Assembly (NCBI RefSeq): GCF_018332475.1
Contig: NZ_BOQB01000036.1
Span: forward strand, 1-51,011
Source of the DNA: Bacillus sanguinis
GTDB lineage: Bacteria; Bacillota; Bacilli; Bacillales; Bacillaceae_G
Reading direction: 5' to 3'
Length of the DNA stretch: 51,011 nt
Below, one piece after another: positions 9,038 through 17,118 of the stretch. Both the position numbers and the translations under genes were made by a program. The notes under the pieces were generated by a model that had not been told where the DNA came from, did not search any database, and was given only the letters and a program-made list of their open reading frames with translations. Position 1 is the stretch's first letter. Every line of letters starts with the position of its first letter.

Positions 9038-10096
9038 TTATGAATTCCGACTTTTATAAAGTAAATAAATAAAATAAGGTGCACCAATTGCTGATGTAAA
9101 TACCCCTGCTGGAATTTCAAGTGGGGTGAAAACTGTACGCCCAATTAAATCTGCAGCAAGTACTAAAATCGCACCGACAATAGCCGCAACCGGGAGTAAT
9201 GCACCGTATAAAGAACCAACTAGTCTTCGTGAAATATGAGGTGCCATTAAACCGACAAATCCAATTCCACCAGCAAAGGCAACTGCTCCACCAATTAAAG
9301 CTGTACTAAGTAATAACATAAATATGCGAGACTTCGTTAAAGGAACACCAAGCCCTACCGCAATATCATCCCCTAGCTCTTGCGCATTTAAATGTCTAGC
9401 AGCTATAAACGATATTACCGTTAAAATGATAACCCACGGCGCAAGTACCATGACGTTTTGCCAAGAAGAACCGTAAACAGTGCCTGTAATCCATACATTC
9501 GCTTGACTCGCTTGATAAATTGGCGCTAACAACATAAACAAAGTCGTTGCCGCTTTCGTTAATGCCCAAAAGCCAACACCAATTAAAACAAGACTAATCG
9601 GTGATAATCCGTCATTTCTCCATGCAAATAAATATACAAAAAGTGCTACAATCGTTGCCCCAATAAAAGCGGCTAACGGCATATAATGAATGCTTACAGT
9701 TAGCGCATTATTTTTATCACTAAATATAGCTAAAAATAATACAACTGCAACACTTGCCCCGCCCGTAATCCCGATGATATCCGGAGAAGCAAGTGGATTT
9801 CGAACGAGGCCTTGTAAAATACACCCTGCTACAGCAAGTGCGATTCCTACAAGGATGGCAATTAAAATACGCGGCATACGAAATTTATTTACAACCATAT
9901 TTGACATCGCATCACCATTTCCAGTAATAGCTTGCCATACGTCATAAGGAGCAATTTTCATATCCCCCATGCCTGCACTCGCAAAAAATAATCCTATTAA
10001 AACAACTAGTAAACTCACTAAGACGATACAAGCTCGTTTATACATTAAAAACGAGAATCCGTCTTTTCCTATACGAAACGGGATATACTTCTTCAT
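9038..10096 (-). CDS. iron-siderophore ABC transporter, FecCD-type permease 2
   Basis: The 352-residue inner-membrane permease of the FecCD/BtuC family has about ten helices. Family motifs include RMPRILIAILVGIALAVAGC near the N-terminus and GFVGLMAPHISRRLVG in the ATPase-coupling region. The ATG overlaps the stop of the upstream permease (ATGA), which implies translational coupling and a heterodimeric permease. The product would carry Fe(III)-siderophore from the lipoprotein encoded divergently at 11270. Substrate identity cannot be set from the sequence; hydroxamate/citrate-type siderophores are typical for this family. Confidence 0.92.
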   Translation of the reverse strand: MKKYIPFRIGKDGFSFLMYKRACIVLVSLLVVLIGLFFASAGMGDMKIAPYDVWQAITGNGDAMSNMVVNKFRMPRILIAILVGIALAVAGCILQGLVRNPLASPDIIGITGGASVAVVLFLAIFSDKNNALTVSIHYMPLAAFIGATIVALFVYLFAWRNDGLSPISLVLIGVGFWALTKAATTLFMLLAPIYQASQANVWITGTVYGSSWQNVMVLAPWVIILTVISFIAARHLNAQELGDDIAVGLGVPLTKSRIFMLLLSTALIGGAVAFAGGIGFVGLMAPHISRRLVGSLYGALLPVAAIVGAILVLAADLIGRTVFTPLEIPAGVFTSAIGAPYFIYLLYKSRNS

Positions 10097-11097
10097 TTGC
10101 TAAGCCCTCTCTTACGTGCAATATAAATAAAGAATGGTGCCCCGATAAATGCTGTCATAACCCCTACTGGTACTTCTTGTGGCATAATGACATACCTAGC
10201 TGCTATATCAGCTAAGATTAATAGTATTGCACCTAACAAGCCGCTATATGGTACTCTCCATCTGTGATCGACCCCAACAAGAAACCTGGCAAAATGTGGG
10301 GTAATAATACCAATAAATCCAATCGGACCAGCAACTGCAACTGCCCCACCAGACAACAGGACAATAATAAGTAGTACGAATGATTTCATTAAAATCGTTC
10401 TTTGTCCAAGTCCTTTCGCAACGTCTTCCCCCATCATTAATGTATTTACTTTCCCTGCCATCATAAGAGATGCGATCCAACCTATTAATAAATATGGGAA
10501 TACAGATTGTAAAATTTCTAACTTTCTTCCTTGCACAGATCCGGCAAGCCAAAATAATACTTCTTCAAGCGCCTTTTCATTTAAAACAAGTAATCCTTGT
10601 GTTAATGATGAAAATAACGCACTAATTGCGACCCCTGCTAATGTTAACTTAAGAGGAGTTGTCCCTTCTTTTCCTAAAGAACTAGAAGCAAATACAAGCA
10701 CAGCTGCAATTGCTGCCCCTAAAAAGGCAATCCACGTGAAAGCTGATAATGACGTCACGGAAAAGATAACAATTGCTACAACTATGAAGAATGCAGCACC
10801 TGAATTTAATCCAATAAAATCTGGAGAAGCAAGTGGATTCTTCGTTAAAGTTTGCATAAGACAACCTGCAATGGCTAAACTAGCTCCAACACTAGCTGCA
10901 ATTAATGCCCTTGGAAGACGCACATTTTGAATAATAATATGTTCATTGGAACCATTAAAATGGAAAAAAGCATCCAACGCTAATTTCCAACTCGTATTTG
11001 TATATCCGAAAATAATACTGCCCCAAATACAAATAATGACTGCAATGATTCCAACAAATAATCCAATCCATTTTGCTCGATTTGTTTTTAATAACAT
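10093..11097 (-). CDS. iron-siderophore ABC transporter, FecCD-type permease 1
   Basis: The 334-residue multi-helix permease pairs with the next gene. It shows the FecCD hallmarks RLPRALIAASVGASLAIAGC and GPIGFIGIITPHFARFLVG. The ATG at 11097 gives the normal family N-terminus; an in-frame TTG at 11115 is less likely. It is the first gene of the minus-strand operon and lies about 75 bp downstream of a Fur box shared with the divergent binding-protein gene, so iron limitation should induce both. Confidence 0.92.
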   Translation of the reverse strand: MLLKTNRAKWIGLFVGIIAVIICIWGSIIFGYTNTSWKLALDAFFHFNGSNEHIIIQNVRLPRALIAASVGASLAIAGCLMQTLTKNPLASPDFIGLNSGAAFFIVVAIVIFSVTSLSAFTWIAFLGAAIAAVLVFASSSLGKEGTTPLKLTLAGVAISALFSSLTQGLLVLNEKALEEVLFWLAGSVQGRKLEILQSVFPYLLIGWIASLMMAGKVNTLMMGEDVAKGLGQRTILMKSFVLLIIVLLSGGAVAVAGPIGFIGIITPHFARFLVGVDHRWRVPYSGLLGAILLILADIAARYVIMPQEVPVGVMTAFIGAPFFIYIARKRGLSK

Positions 11098-11134
11098 GCA
11101 GCGTTTCCCCTTCAATGTATAATGATACGTTGTT

Positions 11135-11164
11135 AGTTTATTTCAACTTAATTCGCATTGTCAA
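11135..11164 (-). promoter_or_regulatory. promoter of the permease operon
   Basis: On the minus strand TTGACA (11164-11159) and TAAACT (11140-11135) are separated by 18 bp, just upstream of permease 1. The perfect -35 lies 6 bp from the Fur box. Confidence 0.55.
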
Positions 11165-11170
11165 TAAAAC

Positions 11171-11185
11171 TGATAATCATTTTCA
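11171..11185. promoter_or_regulatory. Fur box
   Basis: TGATAATCATTTTCA matches the Bacillus 7-1-7 Fur consensus TGATAATNATTATCA at all but one position. It sits between the -35 elements of two divergent promoters, so one Fur dimer pair could shut both the permease-ATPase operon and the binding-protein gene when iron is sufficient. A weaker Fur-like match (12 of 15) lies at 11237-11251, just before the lipoprotein gene RBS. Confidence 0.85.
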
Positions 11186-11195
11186 GCGATATGTA

Positions 11196-11224
11196 TTGAC
11201 AACCGAGCAACAAAGTTTTAATAT
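11196..11224 (+). promoter_or_regulatory. promoter of the siderophore-binding lipoprotein gene
   Basis: TTGACA (11196-11201) and TAATAT (11219-11224) are 17 bp apart, with the Fur box 10 bp upstream of the -35. Confidence 0.6.
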
Positions 11225-11269
11225 CATGCTTGCTATTGAAAAAAATTCTCAATATGTAGGGGGTACATA

Positions 11270-12235
11270 ATGGATTTCATGCGAAAGAAATCGTTTACAG
11301 TATTTGTATTTTTACTAGCCTTTTCATTACTTTTAAGTGCTTGTGGAAAATCAAATACGAAAGAGGAAACAAAAGAAGATACGAAAAAAGAAATGATTAC
11401 GGTGGAACATGCAATGGGCAAAACAGAAGTTCCTGCTACTCCAAAACGTGTAGTTATTTTAACAAATGAAGGAACTGAAGCTTTACTTGAACTAGGTGTG
11501 AAACCAGTTGGAGCTGTAAAATCATGGACTGGTGATCCATGGTATCCACATATTAAAGATAAAATGAAAGATGTAAAAGTTGTTGGTGATGAAGGACAAG
11601 TGAACGTGGAAACAATCGCTTCTTTAAAACCAGACTTAATTATCGGTAACAAAATGCGTCACGAAAAAGTGTATGAGCAACTAAAAGCAATTGCACCTAC
11701 TGTGTTCTCTGAAACGCTTCGTGGCGAATGGAAGGATAACTTCAAATTTTATGCAAAAGCATTAAATAAAGAAAAAGAAGGTCAAAAGCTTTTAGCTGAT
11801 TACGATAAAAGTATGAAAGATTTAAAAGCTAAATTAGGCGATAAAATAAATCAAGAAATCTCTATGGTTCGCTTCATGCCTGGTGATGTTCGTATTTATC
11901 ACGGCGATACATTCTCTGGTGTTATTTTAAAAGAACTTGGATTTAAACGTCCTGGGGATCAAAATAAAGATGACTTCGCAGAGCGTAACGTATCTAAAGA
12001 ACGTATTTCTGCAATGGATGGCGACGTATTATTCTACTTCACATTCGATAAAGGAAACGAGAAAAAAGGTTCTGAATTAGAAAAAGAATATATCAATGAT
12101 CCACTATTTAAAAATTTAAATGCAGTGAAAAATGGTAAAGCATACAAAGTCGACGATGTTATTTGGAATACAGCTGGCGGTGTAATTGCTGCTAACCTAC
12201 TATTAGATGATATCGAAAAACGCTTCGTTAAATAA
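11270..12235 (+). CDS. ferric-siderophore substrate-binding lipoprotein
   Basis: The 321-residue protein has a signal peptide ending in the lipobox LLLSACG (lipid-anchored Cys near residue 25), a charged Lys/Glu linker, and a FecB/FhuD-type binding fold: RVVILTNEGTEALLELGVKPVG, LKPDLIIGN and a C-terminal AYKVDDVIWN region. It captures ferric siderophore outside the membrane and hands it to the divergently encoded permease pair. The start at 11270 has GGGGG 6-7 bases upstream. The promoter lies beside a Fur box. It resembles YfiY-type hydroxamate binders, but I cannot assign the exact siderophore. Confidence 0.92.
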   Translation: MDFMRKKSFTVFVFLLAFSLLLSACGKSNTKEETKEDTKKEMITVEHAMGKTEVPATPKRVVILTNEGTEALLELGVKPVGAVKSWTGDPWYPHIKDKMKDVKVVGDEGQVNVETIASLKPDLIIGNKMRHEKVYEQLKAIAPTVFSETLRGEWKDNFKFYAKALNKEKEGQKLLADYDKSMKDLKAKLGDKINQEISMVRFMPGDVRIYHGDTFSGVILKELGFKRPGDQNKDDFAERNVSKERISAMDGDVLFYFTFDKGNEKKGSELEKEYINDPLFKNLNAVKNGKAYKVDDVIWNTAGGVIAANLLLDDIEKRFVK

Positions 12236-12244
12236 TATTTTTCT

Positions 12245-12278
12245 AACCAGCTCCTCTCCTATGGAGCTGGTTATTTTT
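12245..12278 (+). terminator. intrinsic terminator
   Basis: AACCAGCTCC and GGAGCTGGTT arms with an 8-base loop are followed by ATTTTT, 9 bases past the lipoprotein stop. Confidence 0.9.
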
Positions 12279-12390
12279 CGATTCATTTAAATGTCACATT
12301 ATTTCATTTTGTATTTTTATTCCCAATATGTTATATTATAAAAGTAAATAGAATATATTTTCTCTATATCAGAATAAATATTTTAATCTA

Positions 12391-12405
12391 AATTTTCTGA
12401 TTAAT
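12391..12405. promoter_or_regulatory. CodY-like box 1 upstream of dtpT
   Basis: AATTTTCTGATTAAT matches the CodY consensus AATTTTCWGAAAATT at 12 of 15 positions. Peptide transporters are common CodY targets, so repression in amino-acid-rich conditions is plausible. Confidence 0.4.
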
Positions 12406-12504
12406 CACTATTTTATGTTCTTTTAGAATTCAATTATTACATTTGAAAACGCTTATCATCTCGTTTTCAGGGCAAAATACAATAACGGTCGAAGAAAAAT
12501 AGAA

Positions 12505-12519
12505 CTTTTTCAGAAATTT
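12505..12519. promoter_or_regulatory. CodY-like box 2 upstream of dtpT
   Basis: CTTTTTCAGAAATTT matches the CodY consensus at 12 of 15 positions, about 100 bp before the dtpT start. Two boxes in one leader strengthen the case over a single chance match in AT-rich DNA. Confidence 0.4.
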
Positions 12520-12616
12520 TCTTTCTATTTCCATATAATTCTATTGACTTCTAAATATTTTGTGAATTAAAATTATTACATAAATATCCGTTATACAGGA
12601 TTAGGGGGAAACAAAC

Positions 12617-13966
12617 ATGGATGCAGCTTTAAAATTAGACAAAGCTGGAGAGCAACAATCACCAAAAAAACATCCACCAGGATTATATTTGTTGTTCTTT
12701 ACAGAGGCATGGGAAAGATTTAGTTATTACGGAATGCGTGGCTTATTAGTTCTTTATTTAACAACGAGCTTAGTAAGCGGCGGTTTAGGATTTGATAAAG
12801 CAGTTGCTGTACAAATTTACGGTATTTTCACAATGTTAGTATACTTCACACCAATTATCGGTGGTTGGTTAACTGACCATTTCATTACAAAACGCCATGC
12901 CATTACCATTGGTGGTATCATTATGGCACTTGGTAACTTTGTACTATTTTCAATGAACACTAAAACTGGACTATTTTTAGGATTAGGATTATTAGTTATT
13001 GGTAACGGATTCTTCAAACCAAATATTTCGACTTTATTAGGTCAATTATATAGCGACAACGATTCTCGTCGTGATAGTGCATTCACTATCTTCTACATGG
13101 GAATTAACTTAGGAGCTTTTATCGCTCCATTCATTTGCGGTTATTTCGCAGATTATAAATACGGATTCTTAACAGCTTGTATCGGTATGATCATTGGTCA
13201 GATTGCATTTAATACATTAGCACCTCGTTACTTAGGATCAATCGGAACAACTGTTGTCGGTAAAAAGTCTAAAGAAAAAAATGCAAAAGTAATTGAGAAA
13301 AAACCTTTAACAGCACAAGAGAAAAAACGTACAGCTGCAATTTTAATTTTAACTTGTTTCGTTGTATTCTTCTGGGCAGGATTTGAACAAGCTGGTAGTT
13401 CTTTAACACTTTACACAGATAAGTTCGTGGATCGTACAATTGGTGGATTTACAATTCCAACACCTTGGTTCCAATCTATAAACCCATTGTTCATTATCTT
13501 ACTAGCATTACCGGTTTCTGCATTATGGATTAAACTTTCAAAAACAAAAAATGGTGACTTAAAAATCCCAACAAAAATGGCATTAGGTATGATTTTACTA
13601 GGGGTTGGATATTTAGTTCTAACTTTAGCTGTATTAAAAACTGGTAGCGATGAAGGTAATATTGCAATGAAAGCAAACTTATTCTTCATTATCTTCACTT
13701 ACATGTTCCATACAATCGGTGAATTATTCTTATCACCAATCGGATTATCTATGGTAAGTGCAATCGCTCCTCTTAAATTAGCATCATTATTAATGGGTGT
13801 ATGGTTAGCTGGTACTGGCTTCGCAAACTTATTAGCAGGACAATTAGCTGCTTTCACTCAATCTTTAGGATACTTAGAAGTATTCGCAAGCATCGGTATT
13901 ATCGTAATCGTGCTAGGATTAATACTTCTTATGTTCTCTAAGAAAATTGCACATATGATGGAATAA
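12617..13966 (+). CDS. dtpT: POT/PTR-family di- and tripeptide:proton symporter
   Basis: The 449-residue major-facilitator membrane protein has the POT signature in the N-terminal half: EAWERFSYYGMRGLLVLYL (ExxERFxYYG proton-coupling motif) and later FYMGINLGAFIAP. About 12-14 helices are apparent, with a charged loop of Lys/Glu near residues 215-235. It imports di- and tripeptides using the proton gradient. It stands alone behind a long AT-rich leader with two CodY-like boxes and ahead of a strong terminator. It is slightly short compared with about 490 residues for lactococcal DtpT, but both ends look intact. Confidence 0.92.
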   Translation: MDAALKLDKAGEQQSPKKHPPGLYLLFFTEAWERFSYYGMRGLLVLYLTTSLVSGGLGFDKAVAVQIYGIFTMLVYFTPIIGGWLTDHFITKRHAITIGGIIMALGNFVLFSMNTKTGLFLGLGLLVIGNGFFKPNISTLLGQLYSDNDSRRDSAFTIFYMGINLGAFIAPFICGYFADYKYGFLTACIGMIIGQIAFNTLAPRYLGSIGTTVVGKKSKEKNAKVIEKKPLTAQEKKRTAAILILTCFVVFFWAGFEQAGSSLTLYTDKFVDRTIGGFTIPTPWFQSINPLFIILLALPVSALWIKLSKTKNGDLKIPTKMALGMILLGVGYLVLTLAVLKTGSDEGNIAMKANLFFIIFTYMFHTIGELFLSPIGLSMVSAIAPLKLASLLMGVWLAGTGFANLLAGQLAAFTQSLGYLEVFASIGIIVIVLGLILLMFSKKIAHMME

Positions 13967-13972
13967 GAAATA

Positions 13973-14004
13973 AAAAGACGCTTCTAAAATTAGAAGCGTC
14001 TTTT
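13973..14004. terminator. bidirectional intrinsic terminator
   Basis: AAAAGACGCTTCTAA pairs with TTAGAAGCGTCTTTT. It lies between convergent dtpT and sspH and serves both. Confidence 0.92.
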
Positions 14005-14007
14005 CTA

Positions 14008-14187
14008 TTACTTCTCCTCTAAAGCCGTCACGTTCACGTGAACGCTTTCTCCGGGATTAGATACATCATACACTTGAGCAACTCCACTATGCTCGTCACA
14101 GCTCTCAATCCATACTGGTACGCCCTCATATGTAACGTCAATTCTACTTGAAGAAGATAAGATTTGTTTCACACGTTTTACATCCAT
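14008..14187 (-). CDS. sspH: small acid-soluble spore protein, H type
   Basis: The 59-residue protein begins [20 protein letters not shown] and continues with [20 protein letters not shown], then a conserved NPG and an ending like SspH (minor SASP of B. subtilis, also 59 residues). These proteins are made in the forespore and packed in the spore core. The start is ATG 14187 with AGGAGG 9 bases upstream; the open frame runs further up to 14256 but without an RBS and beyond the family length. A sigma-G promoter could not be assigned with confidence. Confidence 0.88.
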   Translation of the reverse strand: MDVKRVKQILSSSSRIDVTYEGVPVWIESCDEHSGVAQVYDVSNPGESVHVNVTALEEK

Positions 14188-14332
14188 ACTACTATTCCTC
14201 CTTTTCCTTACTACACTCCTTTCTATCTTTTCTTTTCCCTTTAGAATATATTCCATAAAACAACATGTTAATTAATAGCCTTTTCTTCTTTACATGTTAA
14301 CATTTACTCTCATATCACCTTTCTGACAAATA

Positions 14333-14363
14333 AAAAAAGACGTATATCCCACACGTCTTTTTT
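14333..14363 (-). terminator. intrinsic terminator after the ArsR gene
   Basis: AAAAAAGACGT and ACGTCTTTTTT arms around a 9-base loop lie 17 bases past the ArsR-family stop codon. Confidence 0.85.
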
Positions 14364-14379
14364 CCATAATATTCAAATT

Positions 14380-14667
14380 TTAAGAAAATAATGTTTTTAC
14401 AACTTCACTTACTTTATCATTATGAATTTGATAATACACTTCTAGTCCTCGTCTTTCAAAGCGCACTACTTTATTTTGTTTTAATTTCGTTAAATGTTGT
14501 GAAACCGTTGATTGCGGAATTTCTAATACTTCCTGTAATTGTGTTACATTACAAGTTCCTCGTTGCATTAGTTCCATTACTAGGCGTAAACGTAACGGAT
14601 GCGCTAGCGCTCTTAACATTTGTACATCTTCTTCTGAAATACGACATTCGAATTGATTTTGGCTCAT
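14380..14667 (-). CDS. ArsR-family winged-helix regulator, PagR-like
   Basis: The 95-residue regulator has the ArsR core LRALAHPLRLRLVMELM and the recognition helix IPQSTVSQHLTKLKQNKVV, then a beta-wing RRGLEVYYQIHN. The pattern NVTQLQ...PQSTVSQHL and GLEVYY is close to PagR, the pXO1 regulator of B. anthracis, rather than to metal sensors. No metal-binding Cys/His cluster is present; the only cysteines are at about residues 8 and 39, which could allow thiol sensing (inference). The ATG at 14667 is the only start that gives the family length. It stands alone; the 811-bp non-coding stretch beyond its start contains an extended inverted repeat that might serve as an operator or RNA element. Confidence 0.85.
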   Translation of the reverse strand: MSQNQFECRISEEDVQMLRALAHPLRLRLVMELMQRGTCNVTQLQEVLEIPQSTVSQHLTKLKQNKVVRFERRGLEVYYQIHNDKVSEVVKTLFS

Positions 14668-14840
14668 AAAGTTCCCCTCATTTTCGTTTTTATTTTCTTT
14701 TTATTTATTTATATATCTGTTCTTATATTTCCTGTTACGACATAACTTTATCAACTTATAAAGCCGAAAATTTTTTCCATTTTAACCAACAAAGAACTCA
14801 GGAAAAATTCCTTGTTGATTTTGAATATTATACTATATGA

Positions 14841-14914
14841 TATAACGAAAAAGCAAAACAGCGGGCTGCAAATACTTTGCTTGCAAACGTTGTTTTATCA
14901 GGCTTTTTGTTATA
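14841..14914. repeat. 74-bp extended imperfect hairpin
   Basis: TATAACGAAAAAGC at 14841-14854 pairs with GGCTTTTTGTTATA at 14901-14914 with one bulge. Just inside, AAAACAGCG pairs with CGTTGTTTT, and a small hairpin GCAAA-tac-TTTGC sits at 14868-14880. The whole can fold as one long branched stem on either strand, about 175 bp upstream of the ArsR gene. It could be a structured RNA, a miniature element or a regulator-binding region; no family was recognised. Confidence 0.55.
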
Positions 14915-15277
14915 TTTTTATCTCATTGCAACGTGCAGTAATGATATCGTAAAATACCATCTATAATTGATAACCTTTCGTAAAGTAGTTGGAGTATATT
15001 TAACCTCTTTGTTACACTAAAAGGAATTTTCAGTAAAAAAAGATACCGTAACATTAAAAATTAACTTATTGCTTTTTAATTCGTATTTAATAGCTTGAAC
15101 TGTGACGGAATACTTCCTATTAAATGCATTCACTGTCCCCTTTCGGACTTGATCAAATAGGACAAGCTACACCAACCTAGCAAATCTGTATCCTTCCCTA
15201 TTCGATACAAAGACGGCTTCTACTATAGAGCTGTAAGATCAATAATAAAAGAAAACAATATGTAAATAATTTATCTA
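14915..15277 (+). other. non-coding stretch with gene-relic readings
   Basis: The stretch from the long hairpin to an orphan terminator holds no intact gene. Two plus-strand readings look like decayed coding sequence: 15124-15180 reads MHSLSPFGLDQIGQ and then stops, resembling the N-terminus of a VOC-family protein, and 15161-15265 reads DKLHQPSKSVSFPIRYKDGF onward to ENNM and a stop, family unknown. A weak TTGCAA/TAAAAT promoter-like pair lies near 14929-14958. Confidence 0.3.
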
Positions 15278-15308
15278 GCGCGCTCAAATCTATTTGAGCG
15301 CGCTTTTT
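15278..15308 (+). terminator. orphan plus-strand intrinsic terminator
   Basis: A perfect 12-bp GC-rich stem GCGCGCTCAAAT-ct-ATTTGAGCGCGC is followed by T5 on the plus strand only. No intact plus-strand gene precedes it for more than 1 kb, so it ends either an unannotated RNA or a decayed gene. Confidence 0.85.
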
Positions 15309-15370
15309 GTCTACTTTATGAACAAAGCATCCCTTTTAACACTATTATGGAATAATTATACTTTTTTACG

Positions 15371-15399
15371 TTGACAATAGTGTTGAAGGAGAATATACT
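15371..15399 (+). promoter_or_regulatory. sigma-A promoter of lctP
   Basis: A perfect TTGACA (15371-15376), 17-bp spacer and TATACT (15394-15399) lie immediately before two Rex operators. Confidence 0.85.
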
Positions 15400-15414
15400 A
15401 AGCATGTAAGTTGA

Positions 15415-15432
15415 TTGTGAATAGTTTCACAA
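15415..15432. promoter_or_regulatory. Rex operator 1
   Basis: TTGTGAATAGTTTCACAA is a perfect dyad of the Rex type TTGTGAA-N4-TTCACAA. It begins about 16 bp past the -10 box, so bound Rex would block transcription of lctP. Rex releases DNA when NADH/NAD+ rises, so the permease should be induced on oxygen limitation or fermentation. Confidence 0.9.
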
Positions 15433-15435
15433 ATA

Positions 15436-15453
15436 ATGTGAATTTCTTCACAT
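15436..15453. promoter_or_regulatory. Rex operator 2
   Basis: ATGTGAATTTCTTCACAT is a second dyad with the same core (TGTGAA-N4-TTCACA), 21 bp downstream centre-to-centre of the first. This is two helical turns, so cooperative binding on one face is likely. Confidence 0.8.
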
Positions 15454-15478
15454 AAAATAGATAGGAGTTGTCATTATT

Positions 15479-17098
15479 ATGAGTACTTGGACACAAATTT
15501 ATGACCCACTAGACAATATTTGGTTATCTGCACTAATCGCAGCACTACCAATTTTCTGCTTCATCATTTGTTTAATGGGACTAAAAATGAAAAGTTATAT
15601 CGCTGGTCTTTACAGTGTGATCGTCGCTATTATTCTTGCTATATTCGTTTATAAAATGCCAGCAACAGTAGCTGTAGCATCTGCCGGATTCGGTGTTTTA
15701 TCTGGATTTTATCCAATTTGTACTATCGTTATCGCAGCAATTTTCCTTTATAAATTAACTGTTAAAACAGAGCAATTCAATGTCATTCGTGATAGTATTT
15801 CAAGCATTACAAATGACCAACGTTTACAAGTATTATTAATCGCTTATTCTTTCGGTGCTTTCTTAGAAGGCGCAGCTGGGTTAGGGGTTCCAGTTGCTAT
15901 TACAGCTGCATTACTTGTAGGTATGGGCTTTAATCCATTAAAAGCAGCAGGTATTTGTTTAGTAGCAAACATCGCTGGTGGTGCTATGGGTGCTATGGGT
16001 ATCCCAGTTACAGTACCAGCACAATTAACTGAGCTAGACGCATTAACTATCGGTCGTCAAACTGTTCTTATTTTACCATTCATTAGTATTGTTTTACCTT
16101 TCCTACTTGTTTCAATGGTGGATGGAATTAAAGGTATTAAAGAAACTTGGCAAGGTATTCTTGTAAGTGGTGTTTCTTTCGCAATTACTCAGTTCGTCGT
16201 AACTTATTTCTTAGGTGCAGAACTTACTAATATTTTCGCAGCCGTTGTAAGTATGGTCTCTCTTGCATTATTCTTACGTGTTTGGCAGCCAAAATCTTCT
16301 GCTAAAGAAGAAAAACAAGAAGAAAAAGGATCTCATACATTCAATCAAATTTTATATGCTTGGTCTCCATTCGTATTCTTAACTGCATTCGTAACAATCT
16401 TTAATTTAAAACCAATTAAAGCTTTATTTGCTCCGGATGGCGCACTAGCAAACTTAGTATTTAACATTCAGTTCCCTGGTCTTCATAATGCTGTTATGAA
16501 AACTACACCAATTACAAAAGCTGATACACCTTTCGCAGCTGTTTTCAAGTTTGATGTATTCTCTTCTACAACTACTGCAATTGTATTAGCAATTATCGTT
16601 TCACTTATCGTTTACCGCGTAAAAGGTAAAATGATTAAAGAACTAATAGTTGAAACAATGAAAGAACTAAAAGCTCCAGTATATACAATTTGTAGCGTTA
16701 TCGCTTTAGCTTACGTAGAGAACTACTCTGGTATGTCATCTACACTTGGACTTGCATTCTCTTCTACTGGTAATGCATTCCCAGTTCTTTCTCCAATCTT
16801 AGGATGGATTGGCGTATTCATTACAGGATCAGTAGTATCAAGTGGTTCATTATTCGCACCGCTTCAAGCAGTAACTGCAGATCAATTAAACATCGTTCCT
16901 TCTACACTCGTTGCTTTAAACGTAGTAGGTGGTACAATGGCGAAAATGGTTTCACCACAATCTGTAGCAGTTGCTTGTGCAGCAGTTGGACTAGTTGGTC
17001 AAGAATCTGCCTTATTTAAAACAGCAATGAAATACAGTTTAATCTTCTTAGCTGTTATTAGCTTACTTCAATTAAACGCTGTATTTAATATTTTTTAA
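15479..17098 (+). CDS. lctP: L-lactate permease
   Basis: The 539-residue integral membrane protein of the LctP/LldP family has about 12-14 helices, with family stretches FGAFLEGAAGLGVPVAITAA, VANIAGGAMGAMGIPV and a C-terminal SGSLFAPLQ...GGTMAKMVSPQSVAVA. It moves lactate with protons in either direction. The start has TAGGAG about 10 bases upstream. It is monocistronic with its own promoter, two Rex operators and a terminator. No ldh gene is adjacent, unlike the ldh-lctP pair in B. subtilis, but the Rex control is shared. Confidence 0.95.
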   Translation: MSTWTQIYDPLDNIWLSALIAALPIFCFIICLMGLKMKSYIAGLYSVIVAIILAIFVYKMPATVAVASAGFGVLSGFYPICTIVIAAIFLYKLTVKTEQFNVIRDSISSITNDQRLQVLLIAYSFGAFLEGAAGLGVPVAITAALLVGMGFNPLKAAGICLVANIAGGAMGAMGIPVTVPAQLTELDALTIGRQTVLILPFISIVLPFLLVSMVDGIKGIKETWQGILVSGVSFAITQFVVTYFLGAELTNIFAAVVSMVSLALFLRVWQPKSSAKEEKQEEKGSHTFNQILYAWSPFVFLTAFVTIFNLKPIKALFAPDGALANLVFNIQFPGLHNAVMKTTPITKADTPFAAVFKFDVFSSTTTAIVLAIIVSLIVYRVKGKMIKELIVETMKELKAPVYTICSVIALAYVENYSGMSSTLGLAFSSTGNAFPVLSPILGWIGVFITGSVVSSGSLFAPLQAVTADQLNIVPSTLVALNVVGGTMAKMVSPQSVAVACAAVGLVGQESALFKTAMKYSLIFLAVISLLQLNAVFNIF

Positions 17099-17118
17099 AA
17101 ATTAAAATAAATCACAAT

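Larger units (their letters stand above)
12279..12616. other. AT-rich leader region of dtpT
   Basis: No gene is seen. Two CodY-like boxes and a near-cre sequence (TGAAAACGCTTATCA at 12444-12458, one base too long for the cre spacing) lie here, ahead of the RBS GGGGG before dtpT. Confidence 0.4.

Noticed and set aside
11233-11652. 139-codon minus-strand frame over the siderophore-binding lipoprotein
   Set aside because: Antisense to a convincing lipoprotein gene and without RBS.
12444-12458. cre-like TGAAAACGCTTATCA upstream of dtpT
   Set aside because: One base longer than the cre consensus between the half sites; not counted as a CcpA site.
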